Shown piece by piece: positions 39,053 through 51,066 of a DNA stretch of 64,000 bases. Location: assembly GCA_022641835.1 (NCBI GenBank), contig CP048715.1:2294001-2358000 (forward strand), in the 5' to 3' direction. The notes below the pieces were generated by a model that saw only the letters and a program-made list of their open reading frames with translations, made no database searches and was not told the origin of the DNA. The number at the start of each line of letters is the position of its first letter. Positions within the stretch are counted from its first letter, which is position 1. The position numbers and the translations under genes were made by a program. Source of the stretch: Petasospora fabianii. Its lineage: Eukaryota; Ascomycota; Saccharomycetes; Phaffomycetales; Wickerhamomycetaceae.

Positions 39053-41482
39053 GGTTACGGGGAAGCGATTGGTAAGATCAGAAGTGGGCAGTAGTAGGAC
39101 TGCTTTTGCTGCTTTGCTGCTTTGCTGTTTTGCTATTTGCTCTGGTTGGTCGTTGGCCCAGTGAGAAGCAGACAGAGAATATAGCTGTGTATATTGTGTC
39201 GTGCGTGGTTGCGTGGGAGTGTGCGTTGGTAGCAGTGATGTGGAGAGAGAGAGTAATAGAGAGACAAATGTCTCGTTGAATATCTCTGTGGCAACAGCGG
39301 CGGGGCAGGGGCGAGGAAGCCCTTCCTTTAATAACCCTCGGCGCGCGGGCGCGCGCGAGCAGGTGCGGGCTAGACTGCCCGCCTTAATAGAAATACTGCG
39401 TTGTCATGGAGATTCAAGTCCTACATATGCATGTGCGCGGTGGGGAAAAGAGAAGTAGCAGCACAGTGCTGAGTTTCCGTGCGCTGCTTGCTCTCTGCTG
39501 ATGGTCTATCCAAGGCGGTGGCTTGTTACTTTGAGTGACATGTGGCATCTGCAAATGATATTCAACATATGGACAACGAGGCTAGCATTTCGCTGGCTGT
39601 TGTTGTGTGCGGGTGTTGTACGTTGTGCCGCAGCTGCTGATTGATTGTTTACAGCCCCAAAATCCCACAGCTGTGTCAAGCGGCGCAGCCACCAAACACT
39701 GAGCACATGCTACTGCTGATAAGCACCCCATATTCAGAAGAACGCTATCAGCTGGCGGCACAGATATGCACATGAGGGGCCAAAGGTTTTGTACATGGGT
39801 AGAAGCGACATGAAGGAAATAACCTCTAGTGCACAAGAGTCTGCACTAGACCGCTAGATCAACACCATGCCGTGTTATCATTCTTATCAAACTCGAATCC
39901 GATCAGGGGCAGATAATACAGCCTTGGTAGCGTTGGGAAGAGATCCCTCCATTATAAGGTGCTCTCCTCATACATTGTTTGATATCTGAACACCCTCCTA
40001 CTCACCTTTAACCATCCATCATCTATACTAGATTGCGAATAGATTCGTTCCGGATACACTGGAATGCGAGTGTAATGGTCATGGTCTACATATCACACTC
40101 GAGAGTTCAGCTCCACCTACTCGTAGGCAGTAGTTGGTGTTCAGCATTGGAGATTCATGATGATGGAATCACAAACCGACACCAAGAAGGGCGGTTTCGA
40201 ATATGTCCTTTTAGACCAAAGAGATCGAAACAGTTATACCTATCACAACAAATAACACTGAAAATCACATCACCCAGCTTAATTCTCTTCGTCTTGTACA
40301 CAAGTCACAACAAGCGCACCTGTAAATAAATGTCCAGACATGCATGGTATTTTAGCAAGCAAACTCTGCCACTAAAGCCTTCCTGGATCTGACTCCCTAC
40401 GAAAGTTTGCAAGTTCTACGCTATGACAGTGTATTACAGCCTAGTTTATGGAGTGCGGTGGAGCCAATGCTAATCTACATTATCCGCTGAATCGTCTCAA
40501 GGAGCAGATAACCTTCAAAGGACACATCGAGCTTATCGTATTTATTCCAAGCTCGTGTATGACGTTGCGATTACGCGATAAGCTGGTAATTTCAGCTGTA
40601 GCTGTAGCTTTAACTGTGAAAGCTTAAGTGAGTACGACATCGTTCCCATCACGATGAACCTACCATTGGTTCCAATGATCGGTATAATTATTAGGAAAGT
40701 TGTTCAAAATTAAATAAAACATGTACTTCACCCTTTTTCAATGATATTGGCCCAGAACTTGAAGTAGAGACATGACGAAGTAAGCAGAATGTGAGAGTCA
40801 CGTGCCTTACAATGCCAGTTTTAGCCCAAAATCTCAGCAGGCACTCCAACTTCCCCACACGTATAGGTAGGCATCTGCGCATCTCGCATCCTATTATTGC
40901 GTGTAGACAATACACTTGATCAGGATAACCAAGGTTCCAGTATTGATTTAATCCCATAAAAACAAGTATCGTATCCTTTTCCATCACCACAGTCCCCACA
41001 GACTCTCTAGCCAATTGGCTCACCAACAGGTAAACAATTCACTACTCTGCTGCAGGGGAACGCTTTCGCGCTTACTACGTCATCTCAAAGGCAAAACACG
41101 GCGCCAAGCATACCTTGACACCTACAACAGTTTCAGCCTTCCTAAACAACTCTTCAAAAGGGCACAAGCTCGAGTTTTTCAAGGGCCAAGGTTTAAGGTT
41201 CAAGGCTCAAGGATAGCTTCTCTCAAATCTGCTTCTAAATACGGCACACGTATTCCTACACACCCGGGCGCACCCCCTCATTCCCAATCACAACAACGGG
41301 CCACTATTCGCGATCGCTCACTGGCGGCGCGCGTCCATCCCATAATAGTTTAAGGCTTTTCCCAGGCATCAAAACACAACAACACCAACTAACACCTACC
41401 AACAGGAAGAGCCTCATACCTTTCGCCACTAAGTTGCATAGAAACGGCACATTCCCCACCGAAGTACCGATTCGATCACAGG
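39053..41482. other. 2.4-kb intergenic region (divergent promoters)
   Basis: Shared by the unknown basic protein gene (left) and NIK1 (right). An alternating GC tract GGCGCGCGGGCGCGCGCGAG at 39340-39359 is unlike the rest. GCGATCGC and GGCGCGCG words lie at about 41310-41335 near NIK1. Open frames here start without ATG or lack recognisable content. Confidence 0.45.
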
Positions 41483-44400
41483 ATGAGCGTCCCAGACATC
41501 ATCAAGTATGCTGAGGACCCCGCGGCCTTCTCCAAGCTGCTATCCACCTCGGATCCTGAGATACTCCGCCAATCGCTGCTAGCACACCATCAACAGCAGG
41601 AATCTACGATTCAGGCACTGAATGATGGTAAGCGACCATTTCTCGTTGCATTAGAGGAGATAAGTAACGTCCTCATTGCCATATCCGAAGGTGACATCAC
41701 GAAGACCGTTGCTGTCCACGATGGCGACGATGCTGAAATTGTCACTGTCAAGACTACAATAAATACTGTAATGAAACAGCTCCAATTGTTTGTTGATGAA
41801 GTCTCCAATATCTCCAAAGAAGTTGCCCATGGTGAACTTGGTGGACAGGTTAAAGTCCCTGATGCACAAGGTTGCTGGAAGGGACTCAGTGACGATCTGA
41901 ACGTTATGGCGCTCAATTTGACAAATCAAGTTAGAGAAATTGTTGAAGTTGTTAGAGGTGTCGCTAATGGTGACCTCAGTCTCAAGATCAATGTCCATGC
42001 ACAAGGTGAGATTCTAGAGTTGCAAAACATTATCAATACCATGGTTGGCCAGTTGAAGACATTTGCCTTCGAAGTCACAAGAGTCTCTAGAGAGACCGGT
42101 GTTGAAGGTAGATTGGGTGGCCAGGCCGTTGTTATTGGCGTTGAGGGTATCTGGAAGGAGTTGACCGATAATGTTAACGCCATGGCTACAAATTTGACAA
42201 ATCAAGTCAGAAATATCGCCAACGTTACTACCGCCGTTGCTCGAGGAGATTTATCCAAAAAGGTCACTGCTGATTGTAAAGGTGAAATTTTAGAACTCAA
42301 AGTCACGATCAACCAAATGGTGGACTCTCTGCAAACATTTGCCCTCGAAGTGACGAGTTTGGCCACTGATGTCGGTATCAAGGGTATCCTTGGTGGCCAG
42401 GCTGTTGTAAATGGTGTTGAAGGTGCATGGAAGGACCTTACGGATAATGTCAACGCCATGGCTACAAACTTGACCAACCAGGTGAGATCCATCGCACACG
42501 TCACAACAGCTGTCGCTCATGGTGACCTGTCGAAGAAGATTGATGTCGTGGCGCAAGGCGAAATCTTGGAGCTCAAAAACACTATCAACAAGATGGTTGA
42601 CTCCCTTCTCGTTTTCGTCTCAGAGGTGACTAGAGTCGCCAAGGATGTCGGTGTTGAAGGTAAGCTTGGTGTTCAGGCACAGGTGTCTGATGTCGATGGT
42701 CTGTGGAAAGAAATTATTGCAAATGTGAACGTGATGGCTGCGAACTTGACTTCACAGGTGAGAGCCTTTGCTCAGATTACTGCTGCTGCCACTGATGGTG
42801 ATTTCACAAAGTTCATTACCGTTGAGGCATCCGGTGAGATGGATACATTGAAGACTAAGATTAATCAGATGGTGTACAACTTGAGGGAATCCATCAAAAG
42901 AAATACCGCTGCGAGAGAAGCTGCTGAATTGGCAAATAGGGCCAAATCTGAATTTTTGGGTATCTTCTCGCATGAGTTGAGAACGCCATTCAACGGTATT
43001 CTGAACTACACACAGCTGACACTAGACACTGAATTAACACAATATCAAAGAGAAATGCTCTCGACCGTTCACAACTTGGCTAACTCTCTTCTCACTATTA
43101 TTGATGATATCCTGGATATCTCCAAGATTGAAGCTAACAGGATGACCATCGAGCAAGTTGAGTTTACCCTAAGGGGTACAGTCTTTGATGCGCTCAAGAC
43201 CCTTGCAGTGAAGTCCATCGAGAAGCCACTCGACTTGATCTACCAGGCAGATGCCTCTTTCCCTGATTACTTGATTGGTGACTCGTTTAGATTGAGACAA
43301 GTTATCCTCAACCTTGTTGGTAACGCGATCAAGTTCACATCGAAGGGACACGTTATGCTGAGTGTGCGTAAGGCAACCCAGTCTTTGGAGAAGCAGATCA
43401 AGGACACTATCATCAACACAAACTACGTGACTGGTAACGACTCATCGACGCTGGTGAAACCAACCGAAATCCCTGATGACGATACGATTGTCTTGGAGTT
43501 CTGTGTTTCCGATACAGGTATCGGTATCAAGAAGGACAAGCTGGACTTGATTTTTGAGAACTTCACACAGGCTGATGGATCCACTACGAGAAAGTTTGGT
43601 GGTACCGGTTTGGGGTTGTCCATCTCCAAAAGATTGATTCATTTAATGGGTGGTGAGATTTGGGTCACTTCTGCTTATGGTGAGGGCTCCAAGTTCTACT
43701 TCACCATTGCCGTGAAACCAGTAAAGGCCCAACTCTCCAAAAAGTCTGATGCTCTCTTGACCTTCAACCTTCATCAGATCTTGGTCATCTTCACAGAGCA
43801 TACACAACAGCAGATGAATACTATCGATCTTTTGCTGAAAGAGTTGAACTTGAGGCCAACGGTGGTGAGCTCCATCGAGGAAGCAAGTATTCAAGAGCCA
43901 TGCAAGTACGACGTGATCATTATTGACTCTATTGAGACTGGTAATAGACTTAGGTTGTTACCAGAGATCAAATACATCCCATTCGTGCTACTTCATCCAA
44001 TGTTACTAGACCTTAACATGAAGATCTGCCTTGACCTTGGTATTCAATCATATGGTAACACACCTTGTTCAGAAGTGGATCTTGCTGGATACTTGAAACC
44101 AGCCCTGGAATCCAGAGTCGTCCCAAATGAAGATGATGTGCCACAGTCCTACAACATTCTCCTTGCTGAGGATTCTCTTGTCAACCAGAAGCTTGCTGTC
44201 CGTATCTTAAACAAATATGGTCATGAAGTCACCGTTGCTCAAAACGGTTTTGAAGCGTTCGAGGCCGTCAAGAAGAACCGCTACGATGTTGTGTTGATGG
44301 ATGTCCAGATGCCAATCATGGGTGGTTTCGAGGCCACGGAGAACATTAGAAAATGGGAGAAGGAGATTAACCCAATTGACCCATACTCTGTCCGTGTTCC

Positions 44401-44872
44401 TATCATTGCCCTGACCGCTCATGCTATGCTTGGTGATCGTGAGAAGTGTCTCCAGGCACAGATGGACGAGTACATCTCCAAGCCACTGAAGCCAAACCTT
44501 TTGATCCAAACCATTGCCAAGACCATACATCATGTTAGCAAGCTAAAAGAGATGTCGTCCATGAATCCACATAACAAGCATCTCGAGGCTGAGGGCATGA
44601 ATCCATTCCAGCATGGTTCCCCAAGTGGCACACCTGCTGATCTAAGTAAGACCGCCACAGAGCCGCACTCGTCTGATGAAATCACATTGATGAACAAGAA
44701 GCTGGAGGGCCTCGCAAAGCAGCCCTCCTTGCCACCATCACCAAGACCTGCAATGTTGAACACCGCAAATCGTTCAGTCACAGAGAGTGCCCTGAAGACG
44801 CTGAGCACGCTGAACTCACCGGTTGATGATCACTTCATCAAGAGCCCAAGCCCCGATGTTGGAAAGATGTGA
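41483..44872 (+). CDS. NIK1: Group III hybrid histidine kinase (Nik1/Os-1 type)
   Basis: 1129 residues. A tandem array of HAMP repeats (about 70-480) shows the recurring [17 protein letters not shown] and [14 protein letters not shown] units, as in Nik1/Os-1, the target of fludioxonil and iprodione. Then come a dimerisation H-box SHELRTP (His497), ATPase boxes [17 protein letters not shown] and [10 protein letters not shown], and a receiver domain with phospho-acceptor Asp940 in VLMDVQMP. The protein has no membrane helices and acts in the cytosol upstream of the Ypd1-Ssk1-HOG pathway. Saccharomyces lacks this group; other yeasts have it. Confidence 0.96.
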   Translation: MSVPDIIKYAEDPAAFSKLLSTSDPEILRQSLLAHHQQQESTIQALNDGKRPFLVALEEISNVLIAISEGDITKTVAVHDGDDAEIVTVKTTINTVMKQLQLFVDEVSNISKEVAHGELGGQVKVPDAQGCWKGLSDDLNVMALNLTNQVREIVEVVRGVANGDLSLKINVHAQGEILELQNIINTMVGQLKTFAFEVTRVSRETGVEGRLGGQAVVIGVEGIWKELTDNVNAMATNLTNQVRNIANVTTAVARGDLSKKVTADCKGEILELKVTINQMVDSLQTFALEVTSLATDVGIKGILGGQAVVNGVEGAWKDLTDNVNAMATNLTNQVRSIAHVTTAVAHGDLSKKIDVVAQGEILELKNTINKMVDSLLVFVSEVTRVAKDVGVEGKLGVQAQVSDVDGLWKEIIANVNVMAANLTSQVRAFAQITAAATDGDFTKFITVEASGEMDTLKTKINQMVYNLRESIKRNTAAREAAELANRAKSEFLGIFSHELRTPFNGILNYTQLTLDTELTQYQREMLSTVHNLANSLLTIIDDILDISKIEANRMTIEQVEFTLRGTVFDALKTLAVKSIEKPLDLIYQADASFPDYLIGDSFRLRQVILNLVGNAIKFTSKGHVMLSVRKATQSLEKQIKDTIINTNYVTGNDSSTLVKPTEIPDDDTIVLEFCVSDTGIGIKKDKLDLIFENFTQADGSTTRKFGGTGLGLSISKRLIHLMGGEIWVTSAYGEGSKFYFTIAVKPVKAQLSKKSDALLTFNLHQILVIFTEHTQQQMNTIDLLLKELNLRPTVVSSIEEASIQEPCKYDVIIIDSIETGNRLRLLPEIKYIPFVLLHPMLLDLNMKICLDLGIQSYGNTPCSEVDLAGYLKPALESRVVPNEDDVPQSYNILLAEDSLVNQKLAVRILNKYGHEVTVAQNGFEAFEAVKKNRYDVVLMDVQMPIMGGFEATENIRKWEKEINPIDPYSVRVPIIALTAHAMLGDREKCLQAQMDEYISKPLKPNLLIQTIAKTIHHVSKLKEMSSMNPHNKHLEAEGMNPFQHGSPSGTPADLSKTATEPHSSDEITLMNKKLEGLAKQPSLPPSPRPAMLNTANRSVTESALKTLSTLNSPVDDHFIKSPSPDVGKM

Positions 44873-45043
44873 TAATGCTACGATCTGTGTTGACCAGTGT
44901 TTAACAGTTAGTCATGTACTTCAAGTACTCGTATTCACTTCTCTAATGATCTGTATTTTAATCAAACCTATCAGCTTACGGAAGCCTTATCAGAGCGAAC
45001 AAGATGCACAGTTCAGCTTATACATTCAAGCAATATAGCACCA

Positions 45044-47575
45044 TCAATCTATAGTTTCCAAAGCCTTTAATTTGTCCAAAGCTCTCTCACACTCCTCATC
45101 AAACTCTTCGATCATCTGCGTACACACCTGTCTTAAATGTTCTTTGCCCTGGACTGCCATATGCTGTATCCATTCCTCAATAGTCATCTCCACCTCTTCT
45201 TCGGGCATCTGATTGATAAAATTTGTAACACGGCCATCTACATCATCATGAAGCTCGTATGGAAGGCGTGTGAGCTCTGAGACGTACGTCTGCGCAGTTT
45301 CGAGGTCAACAAGGTGATGGAAGAGCTTATTTGTATCTGTTGGCGGCCAATAGTCCGACGGAGTGGACTCTCCTGCACTGTGGAAAGAGTCATCATCGTT
45401 TGTTGTATTGTTAGTTGAGGTAGACTGCAATGGTGGCACGTCACCGATCTTTGTGAGTGCCTGTGGCTCTGGAGATGCAACAGTAGGTGACAAAATACTT
45501 AGAGCCTTTGGCGATGAAACGATGGAATCGTGTGTGGACTCATGAAGTGGTAGAATCTTTGGCTTCTCGGAACCAGTTGCTTCTAGAGATTGGTGGACTG
45601 ACAGCTCCCCAACTTTATCATTCACAGCAAGGTGCTTATTGAGGTCCGACAATGACACTTCAATGTTGTGATCGGTGGACTCTTCTATTGGATTATCGTC
45701 AGGGCCAATAATTGCCTCTGATGCAGTGATCTTGTCACTCCCCTGGTAATTGTCATCAAGGAATGGACTTTGACTGCGCCTCACCATCTTTGGGCTCTCA
45801 AAGAACCGTGAATGAGACAACACACTTTTACTGTTGGTCCTGACACGGGAGAGTGAGGTGGACTGTTCGGACTTAAGCGATGGAGAGTTGTGTTGCTTGG
45901 AGGCAAGTGGCGATAGTTCTGCTTCTGATATTGATGATTCCGATGGAACAATATTTGGCGATTGCGCCATATCATCCTGTTGTTCCTCTATCGCCGATGA
46001 TGGCTTTAACGTAGAGCTGCTCTCGGCCCTCTCGGTCTTATTTGATAGACCAGTCTCTTTGATGGACGATCCGACATTTGAGTTCGATACTGATGAGCTG
46101 TTGTTGCTGACCAGCAAAATTTCTCCATCATCATCAGGATTTTCTTCTTCTTCTTCTTCTTCTTCATCATCATCGTCATTATGGATCACCGGACGTTTTC
46201 TACTCGTCTTTGTTGAAAAGATAGTGCTTGTATCTGAAACGTTGGTGATGTCTCGAAGGGGCATGGACTTTGCAGGTGATGACATAGGCTTCTCCGATAA
46301 AGCCTTCGATGACTTTTTGGGTGAGAGTAGTGTATCCAGCTTGGAACCATTGATCTTTTCCGGGCCGAACATATCGTTCTCTGATTCCCCAAAGGAACTG
46401 TCCAATATCTTTGATTTTTTTGGCGGTGATGCTGAGCTCAGCTTTGCGGAGTTGGTACCCTTTTTGCTGACATTCTTGGAAGCGTTCTGGGATTTGTTAG
46501 AACGTTGTGAAGAGCGAGTGTACGCTTCTGGTTCGGAGTTGAGCTGAAGCTCGTTGGATGTGAGACCGAAGCTCTCTTCACTCAGCAGTTCAACATCACT
46601 GTCATTGCCGCTCTCATTATCGTTGAGACTTTCATTAGCCTCACTGATCTGAATCATCTTCTCGGCAGCTCTGCTTGCCGCCCTTCTTGGTCTCAGAGGT
46701 TTTGACTCCGTATCTGGCAAAGAATCATCAGGAACCTCGACAATCGGCTCCTTCATCTTCCTAACCTTCTTCGATTTGGTCCTTTTGTTGGTCTTCTTTT
46801 CTTGAGAAACCTGGTTTGTAGCATGCTCTATTGATTCTGTGTCACCTGCATGGCCCAGAGGTTCATCAACCTTCACTTTCTTCAACCCAGAGCCACCTTG
46901 CAGCTCCTCACTCAATCTCTTCCTTTCGTTATTCTTGGCCAGCATGTCTAAATAGTAGCACCCTCTTCCTTTGGCACGTTTGGAGTGCTCCTCCATCGGA
47001 TCGTCTTGCTCCTCCCACCCTTCAAGACTCGTACCACAATACATACAACTTGCCAGATCATCGCCTTGGTCATGTGGGAAGTAGCAGAAGCCGGCTTCAA
47101 CCATCTTCTCGGTGGTGGGCTTCGCATCTGGGATGTTGTCGAATGGCCAATGCTTAGCAAACGTAGCGCGTCTGACCTCCATTGATTCTGAAGAGAGAGG
47201 ATTGCCCAATATCTCTACTGTCGGCCAATCAATCGGGCCGTTCTCTCTCTTGGTGTTATAGTAATGCACGAGAGAGATTGGACAATGTGGGTGCTTCTTC
47301 AAGTGATACTCCGCAGGATTTTCGACTCCCTCCCAGTTGTGCTGAAGCTCACGACATCCCACACAGTACACACGGTCAGTCAGCTTCTTCGTAGGAACAA
47401 AGCAGAAGCCCTGGTTGGCCATTAGCTTGGCTGAAGGTGTAGAGTAGGGCCAGATCTGCAGTTCAGCGTCTGCCATTTCATAATCAAATGTCGCCTCACG
47501 GCCAGCAGCGCCAAAGAGGAAGAACTGCTTCTCGAGAAGCTTAAGCCTGTTTTTAGGGTTCTTCTTCGGTGGCAT
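45044..47575 (-). CDS. BIR1: Chromosomal passenger protein Bir1 (survivin family)
   Basis: 843 residues from the ATG at 47575. The frame continues upstream (another ATG at 47725), but that part looks like promoter and carries no BIR homology. Two baculovirus IAP repeats (about 20-105 and 120-210) each end in the zinc-binding C-x2-C...H...C set: CVGCRELQHNWE and CMYCGTSLEGWEEQDDP. A long Ser-rich disordered region with a D/E run (coding GAA/GAT repeats, about 46143-46185) and many SP sites follows, then a C-terminal helical part. Bir1 recruits Ipl1/Sli15 to centromeres for bipolar attachment. Convergent with NIK1. Confidence 0.92.
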   Translation of the reverse strand: MPPKKNPKNRLKLLEKQFFLFGAAGREATFDYEMADAELQIWPYSTPSAKLMANQGFCFVPTKKLTDRVYCVGCRELQHNWEGVENPAEYHLKKHPHCPISLVHYYNTKRENGPIDWPTVEILGNPLSSESMEVRRATFAKHWPFDNIPDAKPTTEKMVEAGFCYFPHDQGDDLASCMYCGTSLEGWEEQDDPMEEHSKRAKGRGCYYLDMLAKNNERKRLSEELQGGSGLKKVKVDEPLGHAGDTESIEHATNQVSQEKKTNKRTKSKKVRKMKEPIVEVPDDSLPDTESKPLRPRRAASRAAEKMIQISEANESLNDNESGNDSDVELLSEESFGLTSNELQLNSEPEAYTRSSQRSNKSQNASKNVSKKGTNSAKLSSASPPKKSKILDSSFGESENDMFGPEKINGSKLDTLLSPKKSSKALSEKPMSSPAKSMPLRDITNVSDTSTIFSTKTSRKRPVIHNDDDDEEEEEEEENPDDDGEILLVSNNSSSVSNSNVGSSIKETGLSNKTERAESSSTLKPSSAIEEQQDDMAQSPNIVPSESSISEAELSPLASKQHNSPSLKSEQSTSLSRVRTNSKSVLSHSRFFESPKMVRRSQSPFLDDNYQGSDKITASEAIIGPDDNPIEESTDHNIEVSLSDLNKHLAVNDKVGELSVHQSLEATGSEKPKILPLHESTHDSIVSSPKALSILSPTVASPEPQALTKIGDVPPLQSTSTNNTTNDDDSFHSAGESTPSDYWPPTDTNKLFHHLVDLETAQTYVSELTRLPYELHDDVDGRVTNFINQMPEEEVEMTIEEWIQHMAVQGKEHLRQVCTQMIEEFDEECERALDKLKALETID

Positions 47576-48190
47576 CAGCGTTTGGGATTTACGCAGAGGA
47601 GATCGATTTGGCAAGAGGTTAAAGTATTGTTTACCGTCTGTAAAGAGGCACGCGAAATGTAAACAAACGGAGCGCGGCCCCTTCCGAGGGTATATCCTAC
47701 GTGATACTACCGGATAATACTGCATTAGGCCGCCAACGGTAAAAGCTGTATACGACAACGGCGCTGCAAGGGTCCGACGATGAAATACTCAGCTGAGTAA
47801 ACGAGGTTAATTTCACCTTGAAAAGATCAAGTCACACGAAGGAACACCTGCTGATACCTTCGATGGCGTAGGCGTAGTCACCCTGCCACTGCCATCACAC
47901 CATCTCGTTTAGTGGAATCACATGTGTGCATGGAGGAGAAGCTGGCAAGGCGCAAGGGACGCGACAATTTCGCGGCTACACAGGAGAAATCGAATGATAC
48001 TTCTAATGTTTGGGCTAAACGACACCATTCTTATAAGAACAGGTTCTCCACTCGCTGTCCTCGCTACCCCTGAGATCACCCACGGTCTCTACCTCTGTTT
48101 TCCCCAAACCCTCCGGTTTACTGTCGCTCACCGCGCTACCTCTGCCTCCATCAAGACTCATAATACAACAGATTCTTCACTCACGCTCAC
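47576..48190 (+). promoter_or_regulatory. BIR1/ERG1 divergent promoter with sterol response element
   Basis: TATACGA (47749-47755) is the reverse complement of TCGTATA, the Upc2/Ecm22 sterol response core, about 440 bp above the ERG1 ATG. UPC2 itself lies in this window. GTAAACAAAC (about 47658-47667), a forkhead-type GTAAACA site, sits about 85 bp above the BIR1 ATG, matching the G2/M expression expected for BIR1. Confidence 0.55.
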
Positions 48191-49663
48191 ATGTCTTCCA
48201 CAACATCGACACATTTTGAGGCCATCGTTGTTGGTGCCGGAGTCGTTGGACCTGCCATCGCCACTGGTCTTGCCCGTCAGGGTCGTTCCGTTCTTCTTGT
48301 GGAACGTGACTGGAAAACGCCAGACCGTATTGTTGGAGAACTCCTCCAACCTGCTGGTGTCAAGGCCCTTCGTGCACTCGGAATGGTGCAGGCTGTGAAC
48401 AACATCGATGCCATCCCAGTCAGAGGATATACCGTTTTCTCCAGAGGTGATCGGGTTGCTATCCCTTACCCACACAAGGCTGACAGTGCCCCAGTACCTG
48501 CTGTCAAGAGCTGTGTCTTTGGCTCCAACGACAAGATCATTGACGACTCCACATTGTCGTCTGATGAGTTTGAAAACGGAGAATACGAGATGGGTGTTGC
48601 CTTCGAACATGGTCGCTTTATCTCCAACTTGCGTTCTATTGCTACACAGGAGAAAAACGTGACAGCTCTTGAAGGCACTGTCACTGAGCTGATCAAGAAC
48701 GAGACTGGTGTTCATGGTGTTTTCGTTAAAGAGAAGATTAACGGATCTGACAAGACCGTGACGAAATCATATACCGCAGATCTCACTGTCATGTGCGATG
48801 GTATCTTTAGTAAGTTCCGTCGTGAGCTTGCTGATGACAACGTTCCAACTGTCAAGTCCCACTTCATTGCCCTCAAGCTCCAGAATGCTGATATCCCAGC
48901 TCCAAACACAGGACATGTAATCCTCGGAAACGATTTTGCCCCTGTCCTCGTATACCAGACAACACCGGAAGATACCAGAGTCCTCTGCGCTTATGATGAT
49001 GCCAAACTCCCTCGTGATCCAAAGAAGTATCTCAGAGAGAATGTGCTCCCAAACATTCCAAAATCACTCCAGCCTTCATTCGAAAAGTCTCTTGAAGGGC
49101 CAATCAAATCGATGCCAAACTCATGGCTTCCAGCTAAACCGAATGATATCCCTGGCCTCTTTGTGATAGGTGATGCTCTCAATATGAGACATCCACTCAC
49201 AGGAGGCGGTATGTCTGTTGGTCTGAATGATGCTCTCCTTCTGATCCGCCTCCTTGAGCACATTCCCTCCCTCTCAGACCGTGAGACCGTCACAGAACAC
49301 ATGATTGATTTCCACTACGAGAGAAAGAATCTCGATGCTGTGGTAAACATTCTTTCTATTGCACTTTTCTCTCTTTTTGCTGCATCCTCGCCAAACCTTC
49401 GTGTGCTCCAGAGAGGTTGCTTCCGCTACTTCCAGCTCGGTGGTAGTTGTGTCTCCGTGCCAGTGGGATTCCTCAGTGGGACTAAACCAAACCCGTTCCT
49501 GCTTGCGTGGGTGTTCTTCAAGGTGGCCCTGTACGGTGTCTGGTGCAACTTTAGAGATAATGGTCTCCTCTTGTTGCCATTGTCCATAGTTCAGATGTTC
49601 ATGGTACTCGCTACTGCCGCCTATGTGTTTGCCCCATACCTCCTCACGGAGTTGTTCCAATGA
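48191..49663 (+). CDS. ERG1: Squalene epoxidase
   Basis: 490 residues. An N-terminal FAD-binding motif VVGAGVVGPAIATGLARQG and LLVERDW (ribose-binding Glu), a middle region ending VIGDALNMRHPLTGGGMSVGL (second FAD motif), and two C-terminal hydrophobic helices typical of the ER/lipid-droplet enzyme. It converts squalene to 2,3-oxidosqualene with O2 and NADPH, the first oxygen-requiring step to ergosterol and the terbinafine target. The length matches yeast Erg1 (496). Confidence 0.97.
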   Translation: MSSTTSTHFEAIVVGAGVVGPAIATGLARQGRSVLLVERDWKTPDRIVGELLQPAGVKALRALGMVQAVNNIDAIPVRGYTVFSRGDRVAIPYPHKADSAPVPAVKSCVFGSNDKIIDDSTLSSDEFENGEYEMGVAFEHGRFISNLRSIATQEKNVTALEGTVTELIKNETGVHGVFVKEKINGSDKTVTKSYTADLTVMCDGIFSKFRRELADDNVPTVKSHFIALKLQNADIPAPNTGHVILGNDFAPVLVYQTTPEDTRVLCAYDDAKLPRDPKKYLRENVLPNIPKSLQPSFEKSLEGPIKSMPNSWLPAKPNDIPGLFVIGDALNMRHPLTGGGMSVGLNDALLLIRLLEHIPSLSDRETVTEHMIDFHYERKNLDAVVNILSIALFSLFAASSPNLRVLQRGCFRYFQLGGSCVSVPVGFLSGTKPNPFLLAWVFFKVALYGVWCNFRDNGLLLLPLSIVQMFMVLATAAYVFAPYLLTELFQ

Positions 49664-49818
49664 AGATTTCAAAGTGATGACTATACAGATACACAATTTA
49701 ATGAGCTATAATTATTTCCTATTCCCGCATGTAAAACTACAGAATCGTTTACCTTGTCATCAAGTCGGGATTCAAAGTCCCGAGGCGTGTATTGTACAAG
49801 TCAAACATCATCAACGCA

Positions 49819-50832
49819 CTACTGTCTGCGGCCACCGCGGAATCTTCCATTACCACCGCTACCAGCACCACCACGACGAGAAGCATTCTCTCTGTCCCTG
49901 TAGTTACCATTGTTGTGTCCGTATCCGTTGTTTCTCTCCATTGCCCTGTCACTATCATCTCTTTTGTCGTGTATCCTTTGTGGGGCCTTTGGCAAGTTGT
50001 CGTTATTGTAGGCACCAGGACCCGTAGGCAAGCTCTTCTTAGATTCACCAGTGTCCTCTTCGGACGGAGCAGGACTTCCAGTATTTAACTGTGGGGGCAT
50101 TGGGAATCCTGGTGGTGGGGCAAATCCAGCTGGAAGTGTCGGGAGCACAGGCATCGATGGTCCCTGACCTGGCATCGATGGCATCGGTGGCATCGTTGGC
50201 ATTCCCATCATCATAGGCATCATTTCCATCATAGCCTTTTGTGGATTAAAGTTAGCACGGAGCTTGTCCTGTTTAGAGCAGTACATCATCCACGTAAGCT
50301 CATTGAAGCCATAGTTGAAGTACTCAGAGGCATCAGCACCTGGCTGTCTCCATGGTTTCTCTTTCAGGTCGAGGAGATTAATCTGCGTGATCGGCTTCCC
50401 ATCATATTCACCGACCTTGTTGATTTCGACACCTGGAACACGAGTGATTGAGGCCTCTGTTGTAGCTGGGGTCTCGGCCTTCTCCGTTTCGATGGCAACC
50501 TCCCCGACAGACTCAGGTACAACTCCACTAGCAGTCTCAGCATCAGCAGCCGTTGTTGTCGTTACTTCGGCAGCTGACGCGCTTGTCTTTGGCTCTTCTG
50601 ACCCAATGATGAACTCAATATCTGAATCTGAATCGTCATCATCTTCATCATCTTCTTCTTCATCATCTTCATCTGCAGCGTCATCATCTTCGCCTTCTTG
50701 TGCCTCCTCGGCCGGTTCTGCTGACCCTTTCGTAGCTTCTTCAGCGGCAGCTGATGTTTCTGTCGTCACTGGAGCAGATTCGCCATCATCTCCGTACAAG
50801 AACGCATCGTCATCATCGTCAATGTTTGACAT
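49819..50832 (-). CDS. FIP1: Polyadenylation factor subunit Fip1
   Basis: 337 residues from the ATG at 50832; the frame extends 8 codons above but begins without an ATG. After an acidic Asp/Glu/Ala-rich N-terminus comes the Fip1 core (about 155-205): KPWRQPGADASEYFNYGFNE and LTWMMYC, the motif that binds Yth1. A Met/Pro-rich stretch (MPMMMGMPTMPPMPSM) and an RG-rich C-terminus (RRGGAGSGGNGRFRGGRRQ) follow. Fip1 links poly(A) polymerase to the cleavage and polyadenylation factor in the nucleus. The RG tail is atypical of Saccharomyces Fip1. Confidence 0.93.
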   Translation of the reverse strand: MSNIDDDDDAFLYGDDGESAPVTTETSAAAEEATKGSAEPAEEAQEGEDDDAADEDDEEEDDEDDDDSDSDIEFIIGSEEPKTSASAAEVTTTTAADAETASGVVPESVGEVAIETEKAETPATTEASITRVPGVEINKVGEYDGKPITQINLLDLKEKPWRQPGADASEYFNYGFNELTWMMYCSKQDKLRANFNPQKAMMEMMPMMMGMPTMPPMPSMPGQGPSMPVLPTLPAGFAPPPGFPMPPQLNTGSPAPSEEDTGESKKSLPTGPGAYNNDNLPKAPQRIHDKRDDSDRAMERNNGYGHNNGNYRDRENASRRGGAGSGGNGRFRGGRRQ

Positions 50833-51066
50833 ATTGGCTGGTTGTTGTGGTTTCAAGACGATTTGAGAGAAGCGATTCCTGTGATATCTACCTTTACTAT
50901 AAGTACATCGCCTTGATTTTTGGATTTTCGCGCTGTCGCCACTCGCACATAACCTTCCCTCTTTTGAAAGTACCCCAGCGTGTATGCCATATTCTAGGCT
51001 TGCTACTGCAACTTTAGGTGATCACATAGATGCAAGATTTCAATAAATAATGTATATAATGCAAAG

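Noticed and set aside
40691-41026. Minus-strand open frame of 111 codons before NIK1
   Set aside because: The frame begins without an ATG and shows no family features.
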